DNA from: Chloroflexota bacterium
GTDB taxonomy: Bacteria > Chloroflexota > Limnocylindria > Limnocylindrales > CSP1-4
NCBI GenBank assembly: GCA_021812735.1
Contig: JAKAMV010000026.1
Location: 1 to 28,264, forward strand
Direction of reading: 5' to 3'
DNA length: 28,264 nt
The first letter of the stretch is position 1. Every line of letters starts with the position of its first letter. The position numbers and the translations under genes are program-made. A model generated the notes under the pieces. The model ran no database searches, had not been told where the DNA came from, and worked only from the letters and a program-made list of their open reading frames with translations. Shown here one piece after another: positions 1 to 7,495 of this stretch.

Positions 1-51
1 GACGCTGGTCAGCGTCCCCTTGTAGGAGTCGGGCGCGATCAATATGCGCAC
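1..51 (-). CDS. Glycerate 2-kinase, N-terminal fragment cut by window edge
   Basis: Only the first 17 codons are inside the window. They read VRILIAPDSYKGTLTSV, which matches the very conserved N-terminus of GlxK/GarK-type glycerate kinases (usual form MKIVIAPDSFKGSL). These enzymes phosphorylate D-glycerate to 2-phosphoglycerate. The GTG at 51 is preferred because the family starts exactly here and a purine-rich AGGTGGGG lies just upstream. An in-frame ATG at 81 has no ribosome binding site. The gene follows the aminotransferase on the same strand with a gap of about 120 bases and is probably co-transcribed with it. It supplies the last step expected after the tartronate-semialdehyde reductases found elsewhere in the window. 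Family identification rests on a short stretch, but the motif is distinctive. Confidence 0.75.
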   Translation of the reverse strand, partial: MRILIAPDSYKGTLTSV

Positions 52-170
52 GCTGTACCCCACCTCGCTATCGGGCCCCATTGGCGATTGAATGAGGCGC
101 GCCTTCGCCGACCGAATGCCGCCCGAGCGACCTGGCCGAGGCGGGATGCGCTGGAGCTTGCGGACTCCGC

Positions 171-1493
171 CTACGATCCCTTGACGCTCCGGGCCGCGGC
201 CTCGATCCGATCCAGGGCGATCTGGAGGTCCGACTGGGTGTGCATGCTCGAGAAGCCGTGGTGCTTGGCGTGGTGGAAATAGACGCCGTGCTCAAGGGCG
301 GCGGCGTAGAAGGCGGTCGCCATCTCTCCGTCGGCGGCCGCCGCCTCTCTGTAGGATCGCGGCTCGGACCGGAGTCCGAAGTGGAGGCTGAACCGCGCAC
401 CGGCCGCCTGGACCCAGACCGGGAGCCCGACCCGCCGGAAGACGTCGCGGAGGCCCGGGTAGAAGAACTCCTCCTTGTCCCGGAGGTCATCCCAGAACGC
501 CTGGCTGGCGATCTCGTCGAGGAAGGCGTTTGCGGCGTGCATCGGGATCGGATGTGCGTTGAAGGTGCCGCTGTGGACAGCTCCGCCAAGCGGTGCCACT
601 GCCCCCATGACCTCGCGCGAGCCGGCGAACGCGCTCAGGGGCGTCCCGCCTCCAAGAGTCTTGCCCAAGGTGCAGAGGTCTGGCGTGACGCCCAAGTAGG
701 CCTGGGCGCCGCCGGGACCTGTCCGAAAACCCGAAAGGATCTCGTCGAAGATGAGGACGACGCCGTGCGCCCGCGTCATCTCGCGGACGGCCTCGAGGTA
801 TCCCGGAGCGGGCATGATCGTGCCGGCGTTGTGCCCGATCGGCTCCATGATCACCGCCGCGACGTCCCCCGCGTTCGCGGTCAGGCAACGCTTCAGGGCC
901 GCAGCGTCGTTCCAGGGCAGCACGATGATCTCGGATGCGCCTGACGGCGGCATGCCCTCGCTCGCCGCGACGGCATTAGGGGCGTCGGCCGGACCAGCCT
1001 CAGCCAGCGACGGCCACATGCTGTAGCCGAGCACGTCGTTGAACCCGTGGAAGTGGCCCTCGAACTTGATGACCTTGGTGCGCCCCGTGTAGGCGCGCGC
1101 AGTTCGCACCGCGTGCCAGGTCGTTTCGGTGCCTGACTGGGTGAAGCGGACGAGCTCGGCACACGGCACATACTCCGTGATCTTCCTGGCGACCTCGGCT
1201 GCGACCGACGTCTCGAAGCCGCAGAGGACGCCCGCGTCGACTGCCGACTGGATGGCCCGCCTGATCGCCGGGTGCCCGTGGCCGAGGAGGGCGGCACCGA
1301 AGGACATGTTGAGGTCGATGTACTCGCGGTCGTCGAGGTCCCAGACCCGCGAGCCGGCGCCATGGCTTGCGAAGAAGGGCCGCCCGATCGACTCATGCAC
1401 ACGGGCGGCCGCGCACACGCCGCCCGGCAGGAAGCGGCGGGCGACCTCGAACTGCGAGTCTCCGCTCGACGGCGATCCGGCGTTCGTGCTCAA
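171..1493 (-). CDS. Class III aminotransferase, glutamate-1-semialdehyde aminomutase-like
   Basis: PLP-dependent fold-type I enzyme of about 440 residues, the usual length for the HemL / class III family. Visible landmarks are SGTETT for cofactor phosphate binding, HFHGFND, the IFDEILSGFR aspartate contacting the pyridine nitrogen, and TLGKTLGGG carrying the Schiff-base lysine. The open frame extends to a TTG at 1541, but I choose the TTG at 1493: GGAGGG sits six bases upstream of it, and the extra residues look non-conserved. A role in tetrapyrrole synthesis is unlikely in this context. It is more likely a transaminase for an amino or keto acid of the catabolic locus, for example one that yields a 2-oxo acid feeding the downstream glycerate kinase (inference). 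Operator-like site 1 lies upstream. Confidence 0.85.
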   Translation of the reverse strand: MSTNAGSPSSGDSQFEVARRFLPGGVCAAARVHESIGRPFFASHGAGSRVWDLDDREYIDLNMSFGAALLGHGHPAIRRAIQSAVDAGVLCGFETSVAAEVARKITEYVPCAELVRFTQSGTETTWHAVRTARAYTGRTKVIKFEGHFHGFNDVLGYSMWPSLAEAGPADAPNAVAASEGMPPSGASEIIVLPWNDAAALKRCLTANAGDVAAVIMEPIGHNAGTIMPAPGYLEAVREMTRAHGVVLIFDEILSGFRTGPGGAQAYLGVTPDLCTLGKTLGGGTPLSAFAGSREVMGAVAPLGGAVHSGTFNAHPIPMHAANAFLDEIASQAFWDDLRDKEEFFYPGLRDVFRRVGLPVWVQAAGARFSLHFGLRSEPRSYREAAAADGEMATAFYAAALEHGVYFHHAKHHGFSSMHTQSDLQIALDRIEAAARSVKGS

Positions 1494-1544
1494 CCCTGAC
1501 CCTCCGTGCCCGCGACGCGGGCAGCCCGGCGTAAACGACAAACG

Positions 1545-1557
1545 TGATCATACATCA
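1545..1557. promoter_or_regulatory. Putative GntR operator, site 1
   Basis: TGATCATACATCA, an interrupted dyad TGAT-N5-ATCA. It is AT-rich against a very GC-rich background and lies in the divergent gap between the aminotransferase and the GntR regulator. The 13-base core is identical to site 3 near 7373. On the minus strand a TATGAT (1552-1547) overlaps it, with TTGATA upstream (1573-1568). The spacing of 15 is short for a sigma-70 promoter, so the promoter call is weak. Confidence 0.6.
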
Positions 1558-1653
1558 TTTACACGGATATCAACGAGTGTGGCACGATAAGTCGGCGTCG
1601 GGTCGGCGCCCTTGGTGACCCGGCATCGCAGCTGTGCGGGAGGGAGGCCCGGA

Positions 1654-2412
1654 GTGGCTCGGCGTGAGTCGAATGCGGTATTGGCCGACGTCCTTGGCGG
1701 CCCTCAGGCGACGCGCACGATGGCGGAGACCGTCGCCGATCGGCTCCGCGCGCTGATCATCGACGGGCAGCTGCCGCCGGGGACGATCCTCCGCCTGGCT
1801 CCGCTCGCGGAGCAGCTGGGCGTCAGCATCATGCCGGTCCGTGAGGCGATCCGGCTGCTCGAGTCCGAGAGTCTCGTGGTGGTCGCGCCGCACCGCGGCG
1901 CCGTGGTGGCGGAACTCTCGATCGACGACATCGAGGAGACCTACGCCATCCGCGTCGCACTGGAGGGGTTGGCGGCGCGGCACGCGACCGAGCGGCTCAC
2001 GGCCGCGGACCTCACGGACATCGGCGGCCTGTTCGAGCTGATGTCGCGGGCACGGGACGCCAACGACCTCGCCTCGTTCATCGCCGCGGATCGCGAGTTC
2101 CACATGCGCCTGTACGCGTCGTCAGGTCGCGACCGCCTCGTGCGCATGATCTCTGACCTCGAGAACCGGAGCCGGCGCTATGCCGCCTACGTCTACGCGG
2201 CATGGCAGCCCCTCGACATCGCGTTGCGGGCGCACCGGCCCCTCCTCGACGCCATCGAGATCGGCGACCCGGCGCTGGTCGAGGAACGCACACGCGAGCA
2301 CATGTCCGCCGCCGGGGCCAGGCTGCTCATCTCGGTCCAGCGCGAGGCCGATGACCGCGCTCGGCTGCCAGCCGCGCGCCGCGGCCAGGCCAAGGGCAGC
2401 GGCCGATCGTAG
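1654..2412 (+). CDS. GntR-family transcriptional regulator, FCD subfamily
   Basis: About 252 residues: an N-terminal winged helix-turn-helix (residues 22-88, with SIMPVREAIRLLE as recognition region) followed by an all-helical FCD effector domain (about 95-225). The FCD metal-site pattern is present as D146, H150, H194 and H216. The frame opens upstream at TTG 1612 and GTG 1615. GTG 1654 is chosen because AGGGAGG lies six bases before it and upstream residues look non-conserved. FCD regulators typically bind organic acids or sugar acids and repress nearby catabolic genes. It is transcribed divergently from the aminotransferase across operator site 1. Three related sites stand before the other transcription units, so it is the likely master regulator of the locus (inference). 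Confidence 0.9.
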   Translation: MARRESNAVLADVLGGPQATRTMAETVADRLRALIIDGQLPPGTILRLAPLAEQLGVSIMPVREAIRLLESESLVVVAPHRGAVVAELSIDDIEETYAIRVALEGLAARHATERLTAADLTDIGGLFELMSRARDANDLASFIAADREFHMRLYASSGRDRLVRMISDLENRSRRYAAYVYAAWQPLDIALRAHRPLLDAIEIGDPALVEERTREHMSAAGARLLISVQREADDRARLPAARRGQAKGSGRS

Positions 2413-2473
2413 CCTCAGGTCCTCAGCGGGCCTAAGCGGCATCGGGCGAAACGAACGGGGCGGGCGAAGTGCA

Positions 2474-2497
2474 GCGTCGGCTGCGGATGGCCGACGC
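2474..2497. terminator. Hairpin between convergent genes
   Basis: GCGTCGGC (2474-2481) and GCCGACGC (2490-2497) form a perfect 8-bp stem with an 8-base loop. It sits in the 127-base gap between the ends of the GntR gene and the transaldolase-like gene. There is no U tract on either side, so a bidirectional terminator is only a suggestion. Confidence 0.4.
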
Positions 2498-2539
2498 GGC
2501 CGCCAGGGCTGTCGCCTCCGCACGGCGCCCCCCGCGCAG

Positions 2540-3643
2540 TCAGCTGGCGAGCACGTCCGGGTTGGGGAGCAGGATGTCCCTGATCGCCGCCTGCAGGTCG
2601 TGGTACGCGCCGATGAAGGCGCGGAGCGTCCGCACGGTCGGCCCGTAGCCGTCGAACTCGCCGGGCGCGAGGCCCTCCGGCTCGTAGGCACGGCGGAAGT
2701 CCGGGATGCGCTCGGACAGCTCGGCAATGACGGCGGGGTCCACGGGGTGATGGATCCGAGTCGTCGGGACGATCCCGCTCGCCTCGAACCTCGCCTGCCA
2801 CGATGCCGTCAGGGTCATCGCCACGTCGCCGCCGACCAGCTCGGTCCAGTGGAGCGGGTGGCGCGTGGCGGCCGCGAGGAGGCGGGACCGGTAGCCCCGC
2901 TCGCGGAAGATCTCGTAGGTGCGCTTGAAGACCGCGATGCCCGCCCAGCCGGGAGCACCGGGATCGACCGCGAGTCCATCGCGCTCGATCACGACCTTCA
3001 TCCAGTCGTCCAGACGCCCGATCATCAGAACCGCGATCGGAACCACAGCTGAGATGTCATGGCCTGCGGCCGCGCGCCGGTCGAGCCCCCGTTCGGCCGC
3101 CTCGGCCGCCGCGACAGCCTGCGCCACCGAGAACGACACGGTCGCCATCGTGCTCACGCCGAGGGCCGTCGCCTCCTCGACGGCCGCGACCCCCGCCACG
3201 GTGGCGGGGAACTTCACCTGGATGTTGGGGGCGAGACCAGCGAGATGCACCGCCTGTGCCGTCATCCGGGCGGCATCACGGTAGTCGGCGGGGTTCGTCT
3301 GGATCGTTTGGCGTCCCGCGCGGCCACGCTGCGCATCGAAGACCGGTCGCAGCGCCTCCGCGCCGCGCATCGCCATCTCGTCCGCCACGCCCCAGGCGAC
3401 GTCTGCCTCGGACCAAGTCGGGTTGGCCACCGCTAGCTCGCGCACCCGAGGGACCCAGTACGCCCGGTTCTGCCGCAGGACCTCCAGCACGATCGCCGGG
3501 TTCGATGTGGCGCCGGTCGCCCCCCGCTCCATCGCCGCGGCCACCTCAGCCACGTCGCAGGAGTCGTTCCACCAGTCGGTGGGAGTCTCCTGCACCATGC
3601 GGAGGAGCGGACTCTCGCTCGCGGGCGGGCGCCGCGGGGCCAT
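2540..3643 (-). CDS. Transaldolase-family protein
   Basis: A 367-residue protein of the transaldolase / fructose-6-phosphate aldolase superfamily (class I aldolase, TIM barrel). Near the N-terminus are WWNDSCDV and GATGATSNPAI, the hallmark start with its catalytic aspartate. The Schiff-base lysine is in NIQVKFPAT, followed by the conserved serine/threonine-rich strand STMATVSFS. The start ATG at 3643 overlaps the TGA of the upstream GarR-like gene by one base (TGATG), so the two are probably translationally coupled. No other pentose-phosphate gene is nearby and the partner is a tartronate-semialdehyde reductase. A carbon-carbon cleaving aldolase role on a catabolic keto-sugar acid is therefore more likely than housekeeping transaldolase (inference). 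A longer frame continues upstream but only by overprinting the GarR-like gene. Confidence 0.85.
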   Translation of the reverse strand: MAPRRPPASESPLLRMVQETPTDWWNDSCDVAEVAAAMERGATGATSNPAIVLEVLRQNRAYWVPRVRELAVANPTWSEADVAWGVADEMAMRGAEALRPVFDAQRGRAGRQTIQTNPADYRDAARMTAQAVHLAGLAPNIQVKFPATVAGVAAVEEATALGVSTMATVSFSVAQAVAAAEAAERGLDRRAAAGHDISAVVPIAVLMIGRLDDWMKVVIERDGLAVDPGAPGWAGIAVFKRTYEIFRERGYRSRLLAAATRHPLHWTELVGGDVAMTLTASWQARFEASGIVPTTRIHHPVDPAVIAELSERIPDFRRAYEPEGLAPGEFDGYGPTVRTLRAFIGAYHDLQAAIRDILLPNPDVLAS

Positions 3644-4560
3644 CACGCCGCCCCCGATCCGACTGGATCGGCGAGGTGGAAGTTGGCGAGGTCCTCGATG
3701 ACCGTCACCAGTCCGGAGTGGTCGAAGTCTGCCCGCCCCTTTGCCGCCATCCCCCGCATCAGCTGCTCGACCAGCGCCGCCGCCGGCAGTGCCACACTCG
3801 TCTCGCCGGCGAGCTCCAGTGCGTTCTTCAGGTCCTTCTGGTGGAGGCGGACCCGGAACCCCGGGTCGAACCGGCCGCCCAGCAGGTTCTCGCGGCGCAT
3901 CTCGAGGACCTTCGTCGCGGCGAGCCCGCCCTGCAGCACGTCCGCGATCCTGCCCGGGTCCACGCCCGCCTTGGCGCCGAGGACGAGGGCCTCGGACACC
4001 GCCTCGATCACCACGGCAACCACCACTTGGTTGCACACCTTCACAACCTGCCCGGCGCCCGCGGGGCCGACGTGGACCACGGTCTTCCCCATCGCTGACA
4101 GGATGGGGAGGGCCCGGGCGAAGGCCGTGTCGGTGCCCCCGACCATGATCGAGAGCGTTCCCGCGATCGCCCCCTTGTCCCCGCCGCTGACGGGCGCGTC
4201 GAGCATCTCGGCCCCGCCGGCCGCCGCCCGCGCCGCCAGCTCGCGCGCGACCGATGGCGCGATGGAGCTCATGTCGATGGCGAGCCAGCCGGGCCGCATG
4301 GCCTCGAAGGCGCCGTCGCGGCCGAGGTAGACCTCGCGCACCTCGGGCGAGTCCGGGACCATCGTGATCAGCACGTCGGTCGCCTCCGCGACGGCGCGCG
4401 GCGAGGCCGCCCCGTTGGCCCCTGCCCCGACCAGCTCGTCGACGGCGGCCCGGTTCATGTCGTGGACCGTGAGCCTGTAGCCGGCGGCAAGGAGGTTGCG
4501 GCCCATGGGCCGGCCCATGATGCCGAGGCCGATGAGCCCGATCGAGGGCTGTGCGTCCAA
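3643..4560 (-). CDS. garR: 2-hydroxy-3-oxopropionate (tartronate semialdehyde) reductase
   Basis: A 305-residue beta-hydroxyacid dehydrogenase. It has a Rossmann GLGIMG at residues 11-16, the substrate-binding DAPVSGGDKGA, and GAGQVVKVCNQ with the catalytic lysine. The last motif and overall length fit GarR/GlxR, which reduce tartronate semialdehyde to D-glycerate with NAD(P)H. 3-hydroxyisobutyrate dehydrogenase is the main alternative. The frame extends to 4623, but I choose TTG 4560: a strong AGGAGG lies 7-8 bases upstream and the protein then begins right before the Rossmann fold. It is followed without a gap by the transaldolase-like gene. A second, closely similar copy lies at 25967-26875 under a different regulator. 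Operator-like site 2 is about 110 bases upstream. Confidence 0.88.
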   Translation of the reverse strand: MDAQPSIGLIGLGIMGRPMGRNLLAAGYRLTVHDMNRAAVDELVGAGANGAASPRAVAEATDVLITMVPDSPEVREVYLGRDGAFEAMRPGWLAIDMSSIAPSVARELAARAAAGGAEMLDAPVSGGDKGAIAGTLSIMVGGTDTAFARALPILSAMGKTVVHVGPAGAGQVVKVCNQVVVAVVIEAVSEALVLGAKAGVDPGRIADVLQGGLAATKVLEMRRENLLGGRFDPGFRVRLHQKDLKNALELAGETSVALPAAALVEQLMRGMAAKGRADFDHSGLVTVIEDLANFHLADPVGSGAA

Positions 4561-4665
4561 GGTGGGAACCTCCTCCTGAGCTTGGTGTCCATCGGCGACG
4601 GACGGCATCAGGCGCCTCCGCATCGGGGCTAGCCGGTGTGCCGGGCCGGGTGGGACCAGCCAACT

Positions 4666-4680
4666 GTGATATTACATCAC
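4666..4680. promoter_or_regulatory. Putative GntR operator, site 2
   Basis: GTGATATTACATCAC, the most symmetric of the four sites: GTGAT-N5-ATCAC. It lies in the 260-base gap upstream of the GarR-like / transaldolase-like pair. On the minus strand TAATAT within it could serve as a -10, but no good -35 is visible. Confidence 0.6.
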
Positions 4681-4820
4681 GCTTTGTGTCCTCTCGGGGT
4701 GCGAAGCGCCCGCGACGACCCGGGTCGGGAGCACGAGCAGTCCATTGGCCAGCCGCCGTTCGGGTGGATGAATGGCGAGGACGCGCTCCGCGTCCGCAGC
4801 GATGCCGAGCGGGTTCCTGC

Positions 4821-5897
4821 TCACGCAGTCGTCGGTGCGCCGTCGATGGCCGCGGGTTCGCTGGGGGCCCGGACGTGCATGACAGCGAGCCCCTTCGCCT
4901 GCAGCCCAGTGACCACTCCCCGGGCGTCGGACTCCGAGAATGCCATGACGTGGAGCGGTGCCCCGGCATCCTGGACGTGCACTAGCGTGGGCAGGAGCTC
5001 CTCGAGCGTTGGGCCGGACCCGTCGATGACGACATTGAGCGCCCGTCCGCGCAGCAGGCCGAGCACTTCGTCCACGATGTGGAGGCCTGCCGAGTGCAGG
5101 TGGAAGATCGACGCCGTCCACGCGTGCGCAACCCGTCGGTCGGCCTTCGCCATGACGTCCAGGTACATGCGGCGCGAGACCGACGTCGAGGCGTCGTCCT
5201 GCGGAAGCACGGAGTACGTCGGAGCCCAGATGCCGGCCTGGCTCACGTAACCGCCGTGCCACGGCGGGACGATCTCGGCCAGCCGGCGTGTCACCGCGAT
5301 CCACACGTCGGCGCAGACGTCCGCGAGGCGGGCGAGCTCCTCCGGGCGGTCATAGAGGTCGAGGAGCATGTCGGTTGCCCCGCGGGCCGCTCCAAGGATG
5401 TCCCAGGGCCCTCGGCCGATCGGGGGGCTGATCGGGAACCGGCCGCGCGAGACATCCACGAGGCCCTCAGTGAACTCGATGAGCTTGTGGAACCAGGGGC
5501 TGGCCTCAAGAGTCGCCATCGGATCGAAGTCGTCGAGACCTGCCCGGACGACCTCGCCGGACATGGCCGCCCCGCGGAGCGAGTAGTACACCGCGCAGCC
5601 GACAATCGCCTCGAACCACGGGATGGAGCGCGGAGGCATGGCCGACCAGAATAGGTCGCCGTCGAGCGCCCCGCGCTCCTCGAACCTCGCCTCGTACTGC
5701 GGCAGGAAGTGCCCGACATCGAGCATCTCCGGTTCCAGGTGACCCTCCGCCGCAGGGAGGTTCCAGCTGAAGTCGTGCGTCGTGATGTACGGCCACCTCG
5801 ACGTCCCGACGAGGGGTGCCGGGACGTCGGCCCTGACCCAGAACGCCTCATGCCTCGCGATGAGGCTGACGATTCGGTTCTCGTCGAAGGAACTCAT
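4821..5897 (-). CDS. UroD-fold protein, methyltransferase-like (second copy)
   Basis: A 358-residue protein resembling uroporphyrinogen decarboxylase / MtaA-CmuA type enzymes. The C-terminal half carries a barrel-like histidine segment (FHLHSAGLH, about residue 270), then strands VVIDGSG and PLHVMAF. It lacks the histidine-plus-cysteine zinc signature of classical methylcobamide methyltransferases; its few cysteines lie elsewhere. It is the last gene of the cupin / SMP-30 unit. Another UroD-fold protein with an adjacent corrinoid protein lies at 9285-10496, so this one may be the partner methyltransferase or a diverged paralogue. The start ATG at 5897 has GAGGGA about ten bases upstream. Family assignment is moderate and the reaction is unknown. 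Confidence 0.7.
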   Translation of the reverse strand: MSSFDENRIVSLIARHEAFWVRADVPAPLVGTSRWPYITTHDFSWNLPAAEGHLEPEMLDVGHFLPQYEARFEERGALDGDLFWSAMPPRSIPWFEAIVGCAVYYSLRGAAMSGEVVRAGLDDFDPMATLEASPWFHKLIEFTEGLVDVSRGRFPISPPIGRGPWDILGAARGATDMLLDLYDRPEELARLADVCADVWIAVTRRLAEIVPPWHGGYVSQAGIWAPTYSVLPQDDASTSVSRRMYLDVMAKADRRVAHAWTASIFHLHSAGLHIVDEVLGLLRGRALNVVIDGSGPTLEELLPTLVHVQDAGAPLHVMAFSESDARGVVTGLQAKGLAVMHVRAPSEPAAIDGAPTTA

Positions 5898-5933
5898 GGC
5901 CTGTGTCCCTCAGCGCTCGACGTCGGCGTCCAG

Positions 5934-5968
5934 CAGGTAGATGGGCGCGGGATGCGCCCATCTACCTG
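5934..5968 (-). other. Strong intercistronic hairpin
   Basis: A perfect 15-bp inverted repeat, CAGGTAGATGGGCGC (5934-5948) against its complement (5954-5968), with a 5-base loop. It lies between the end of the SMP-30 gene and the start of the second UroD-fold gene. There is no U tract after it on the minus strand, so it may be an mRNA-processing or stability element, or a leaky terminator that lowers expression of the distal gene. Confidence 0.7.
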
Positions 5969-5975
5969 GGCGGCG

Positions 5976-6860
5976 TCATCCCGCGAACAGGACTGGGGGC
6001 GTGCCGGGCACGCCAGGGCGGCATCGGAACAGGCCGCCCGCCGAGGGCTCGCGGTCCTCGTCTCCGTCTGCGGTGTCGCCCCGAGCCGTCGTGATGTACA
6101 GGTCTCCGAGGTCATCGCCCCCGAAGGTGCAGCTCGTGACGCGGGAGACGGGCAGGTCGACGCGATCGACGATTGCCCCGTCGGGACTAACTCGGACCAC
6201 GCAGCCTGCGCCCCAGCGTGCGAGCCAGAGGTGACCCTCGACGTCGATCGTCATGCCATCCGGCAGGCTGCCGTCGTCCGGGAAACGGACGAGGGTCCGA
6301 GGCCCGCCCAGTTCGCCGGTGGAGACCTCGTACGGATACGCTCGAACCTCTCCCCAGACCGAGTCAACGTAGTACATCACCCCACCATCGGGGCTCCACG
6401 CGAGACCATTAGGGATGGCCAGGCCCGTCAGTCTGGTGGTCACCCTGAGATCCGGGGAGACGCACACTAGGCTCCCTCTTCCCGGTGCGGCATCCATCGC
6501 CATCCGGCCCACCAGGAAGCGTCCCGCAGGGTCGCATTTGCCGTCGTTGCAGCGGCTGTCGCCGTCGTCGTGGGCGAAGGCGAGGAGGGTACGTGGCTGC
6601 CCGCCCTCGAGATCGACCGCAACCAGGCCGGTGGCAGCCGCGGCCAGCACCGACCCGTCCCGGCGAAGGGTGAGGGCACTGACCGGTGATCCCACCTCGA
6701 ATATCCGGTCCGCGCCCGTGCGTGGGTCAGTGCGGTGAACAAGCCCGGCGAAGACGTCGACCCACCACAGGACGCCACCGGCCGGATCCCAGAGCGGGCC
6801 CTCGCCAAGGGCGGCACGCCTGTCGGCCACAAGTTCCAGCGAGCCCTGGACCGAGGCCAT
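5976..6860 (-). CDS. SMP-30 / gluconolactonase family lactonase
   Basis: A 294-residue six-bladed beta-propeller of the SMP-30/LRE family. These are metal-dependent lactonases that open aldonolactones to sugar acids. The expected metal ligands are visible: E in LGEGPLW near the N-terminus, N in GLAIPNGLAWSPDG, and D in LPDGMTID. The NDGKCDPAGRF segment is the usual substrate-side loop. The sequence starts at ATG 6860, nine bases after the cupin stop, with AGGGGA in the gap. No signal peptide is seen, so it should act in the cytoplasm. Together with the SDR dehydrogenase and the enolase-superfamily dehydratases it outlines an oxidative, non-phosphorylating sugar pathway (inference). Confidence 0.9.
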   Translation of the reverse strand: MASVQGSLELVADRRAALGEGPLWDPAGGVLWWVDVFAGLVHRTDPRTGADRIFEVGSPVSALTLRRDGSVLAAAATGLVAVDLEGGQPRTLLAFAHDDGDSRCNDGKCDPAGRFLVGRMAMDAAPGRGSLVCVSPDLRVTTRLTGLAIPNGLAWSPDGGVMYYVDSVWGEVRAYPYEVSTGELGGPRTLVRFPDDGSLPDGMTIDVEGHLWLARWGAGCVVRVSPDGAIVDRVDLPVSRVTSCTFGGDDLGDLYITTARGDTADGDEDREPSAGGLFRCRPGVPGTPPVLFAG

Positions 6861-6869
6861 TCCAGTCCC

Positions 6870-7253
6870 CTACGCCGGCTCGATGGTCTCGTCGGGCCGA
6901 GCCTCGTTCGGGGCGACCGCGGCAAGCATCAGCAGTGGCTCATCGCCGATCACCCGGATCGCGTGCCGCGACCCGCGCATCGCGAGCAGCAGCTCGCCGG
7001 GGCCAGCTTCGCGCTCGGGCTCCGCCCCGATCCTGAACAGCGCGCGGCCACGGAGGATCTGGAAGATCTCCTCGGCCGCGGGGTGGCGATGCGGCACGGA
7101 CGCGTAACCCGGCGCCCAGCACAGCAGGACCACGCGAAGTCCTGGCGTACCGACAAGGCAGCGTCGCCAGGGCGGTGGCCCCGATTCGGCGGCAATCACC
7201 TCGAGCGTCACAGAGCTTCGATCCAGGGCCTCACCCGGGGCGACGTAGGGCAC
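6870..7253 (-). CDS. Small cupin-domain protein
   Basis: A single cupin barrel: PHRHPAAEEIFQILRG contains the first cupin motif with its metal-binding histidines and glutamate, followed by PGELLLAMRGSRH for the second motif. The frame is open up to an ATG at 7373, but that codon lies inside operator site 3. I prefer the GTG at 7253, which has AGGGAGG five bases upstream and leaves a typical 127-residue protein; the longer 167-residue form cannot be excluded. It is the first gene of the unit cupin, SMP-30, UroD-fold. Such cupins can be sugar or sugar-acid isomerases or epimerases, or binding proteins; nothing here decides. The role is probably a metal-dependent step or sensor in the same pathway. 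Confidence 0.8.
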   Translation of the reverse strand: MPYVAPGEALDRSSVTLEVIAAESGPPPWRRCLVGTPGLRVVLLCWAPGYASVPHRHPAAEEIFQILRGRALFRIGAEPEREAGPGELLLAMRGSRHAIRVIGDEPLLMLAAVAPNEARPDETIEPA

Positions 7254-7366
7254 GAGAGCCTCCCTGTGCCGGTGGACCGCCACGCTCCACCCGTCGGGGC
7301 GAGGCGGCACAACATCGGCGTCCTGAGAACCGCCAGGGACCGGACACGTCCGCTCGATGTTCTTTA

Positions 7367-7379
7367 TGATCATACATCA
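7367..7379. promoter_or_regulatory. Putative GntR operator, site 3
   Basis: TGATCATACATCA, identical in all 13 bases to site 1 although almost 6 kb away. It lies before the cupin / SMP-30 / UroD unit. On the minus strand it falls between a possible -35 TAGACA and a possible -10 CATAAA (spacer 16), a position where a bound repressor would block transcription. Confidence 0.65.
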
Positions 7380-7495
7380 CAAGATGTCTAGCGCGGACCC
7401 AGGGCACCACCAACGTGGGGCTGCGGACCCAGACGGCGAGGCGCCGGGACAGAAGGCCAGGCGATGGGCGTCTGGGCTCGGACGGTCCGCATGGT

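Noticed and set aside
171..1493. Glutamate-1-semialdehyde aminomutase (hemL) proper
   Set aside because: No other tetrapyrrole gene is near; location beside a GntR regulator and glycerate kinase suggests a catabolic class III aminotransferase.
3644..4969. Long minus-strand open frame continuing upstream of the transaldolase-like gene
   Set aside because: It overprints the well-supported GarR-like gene and gives Arg/Gly-rich low-complexity protein, a usual effect of high GC.
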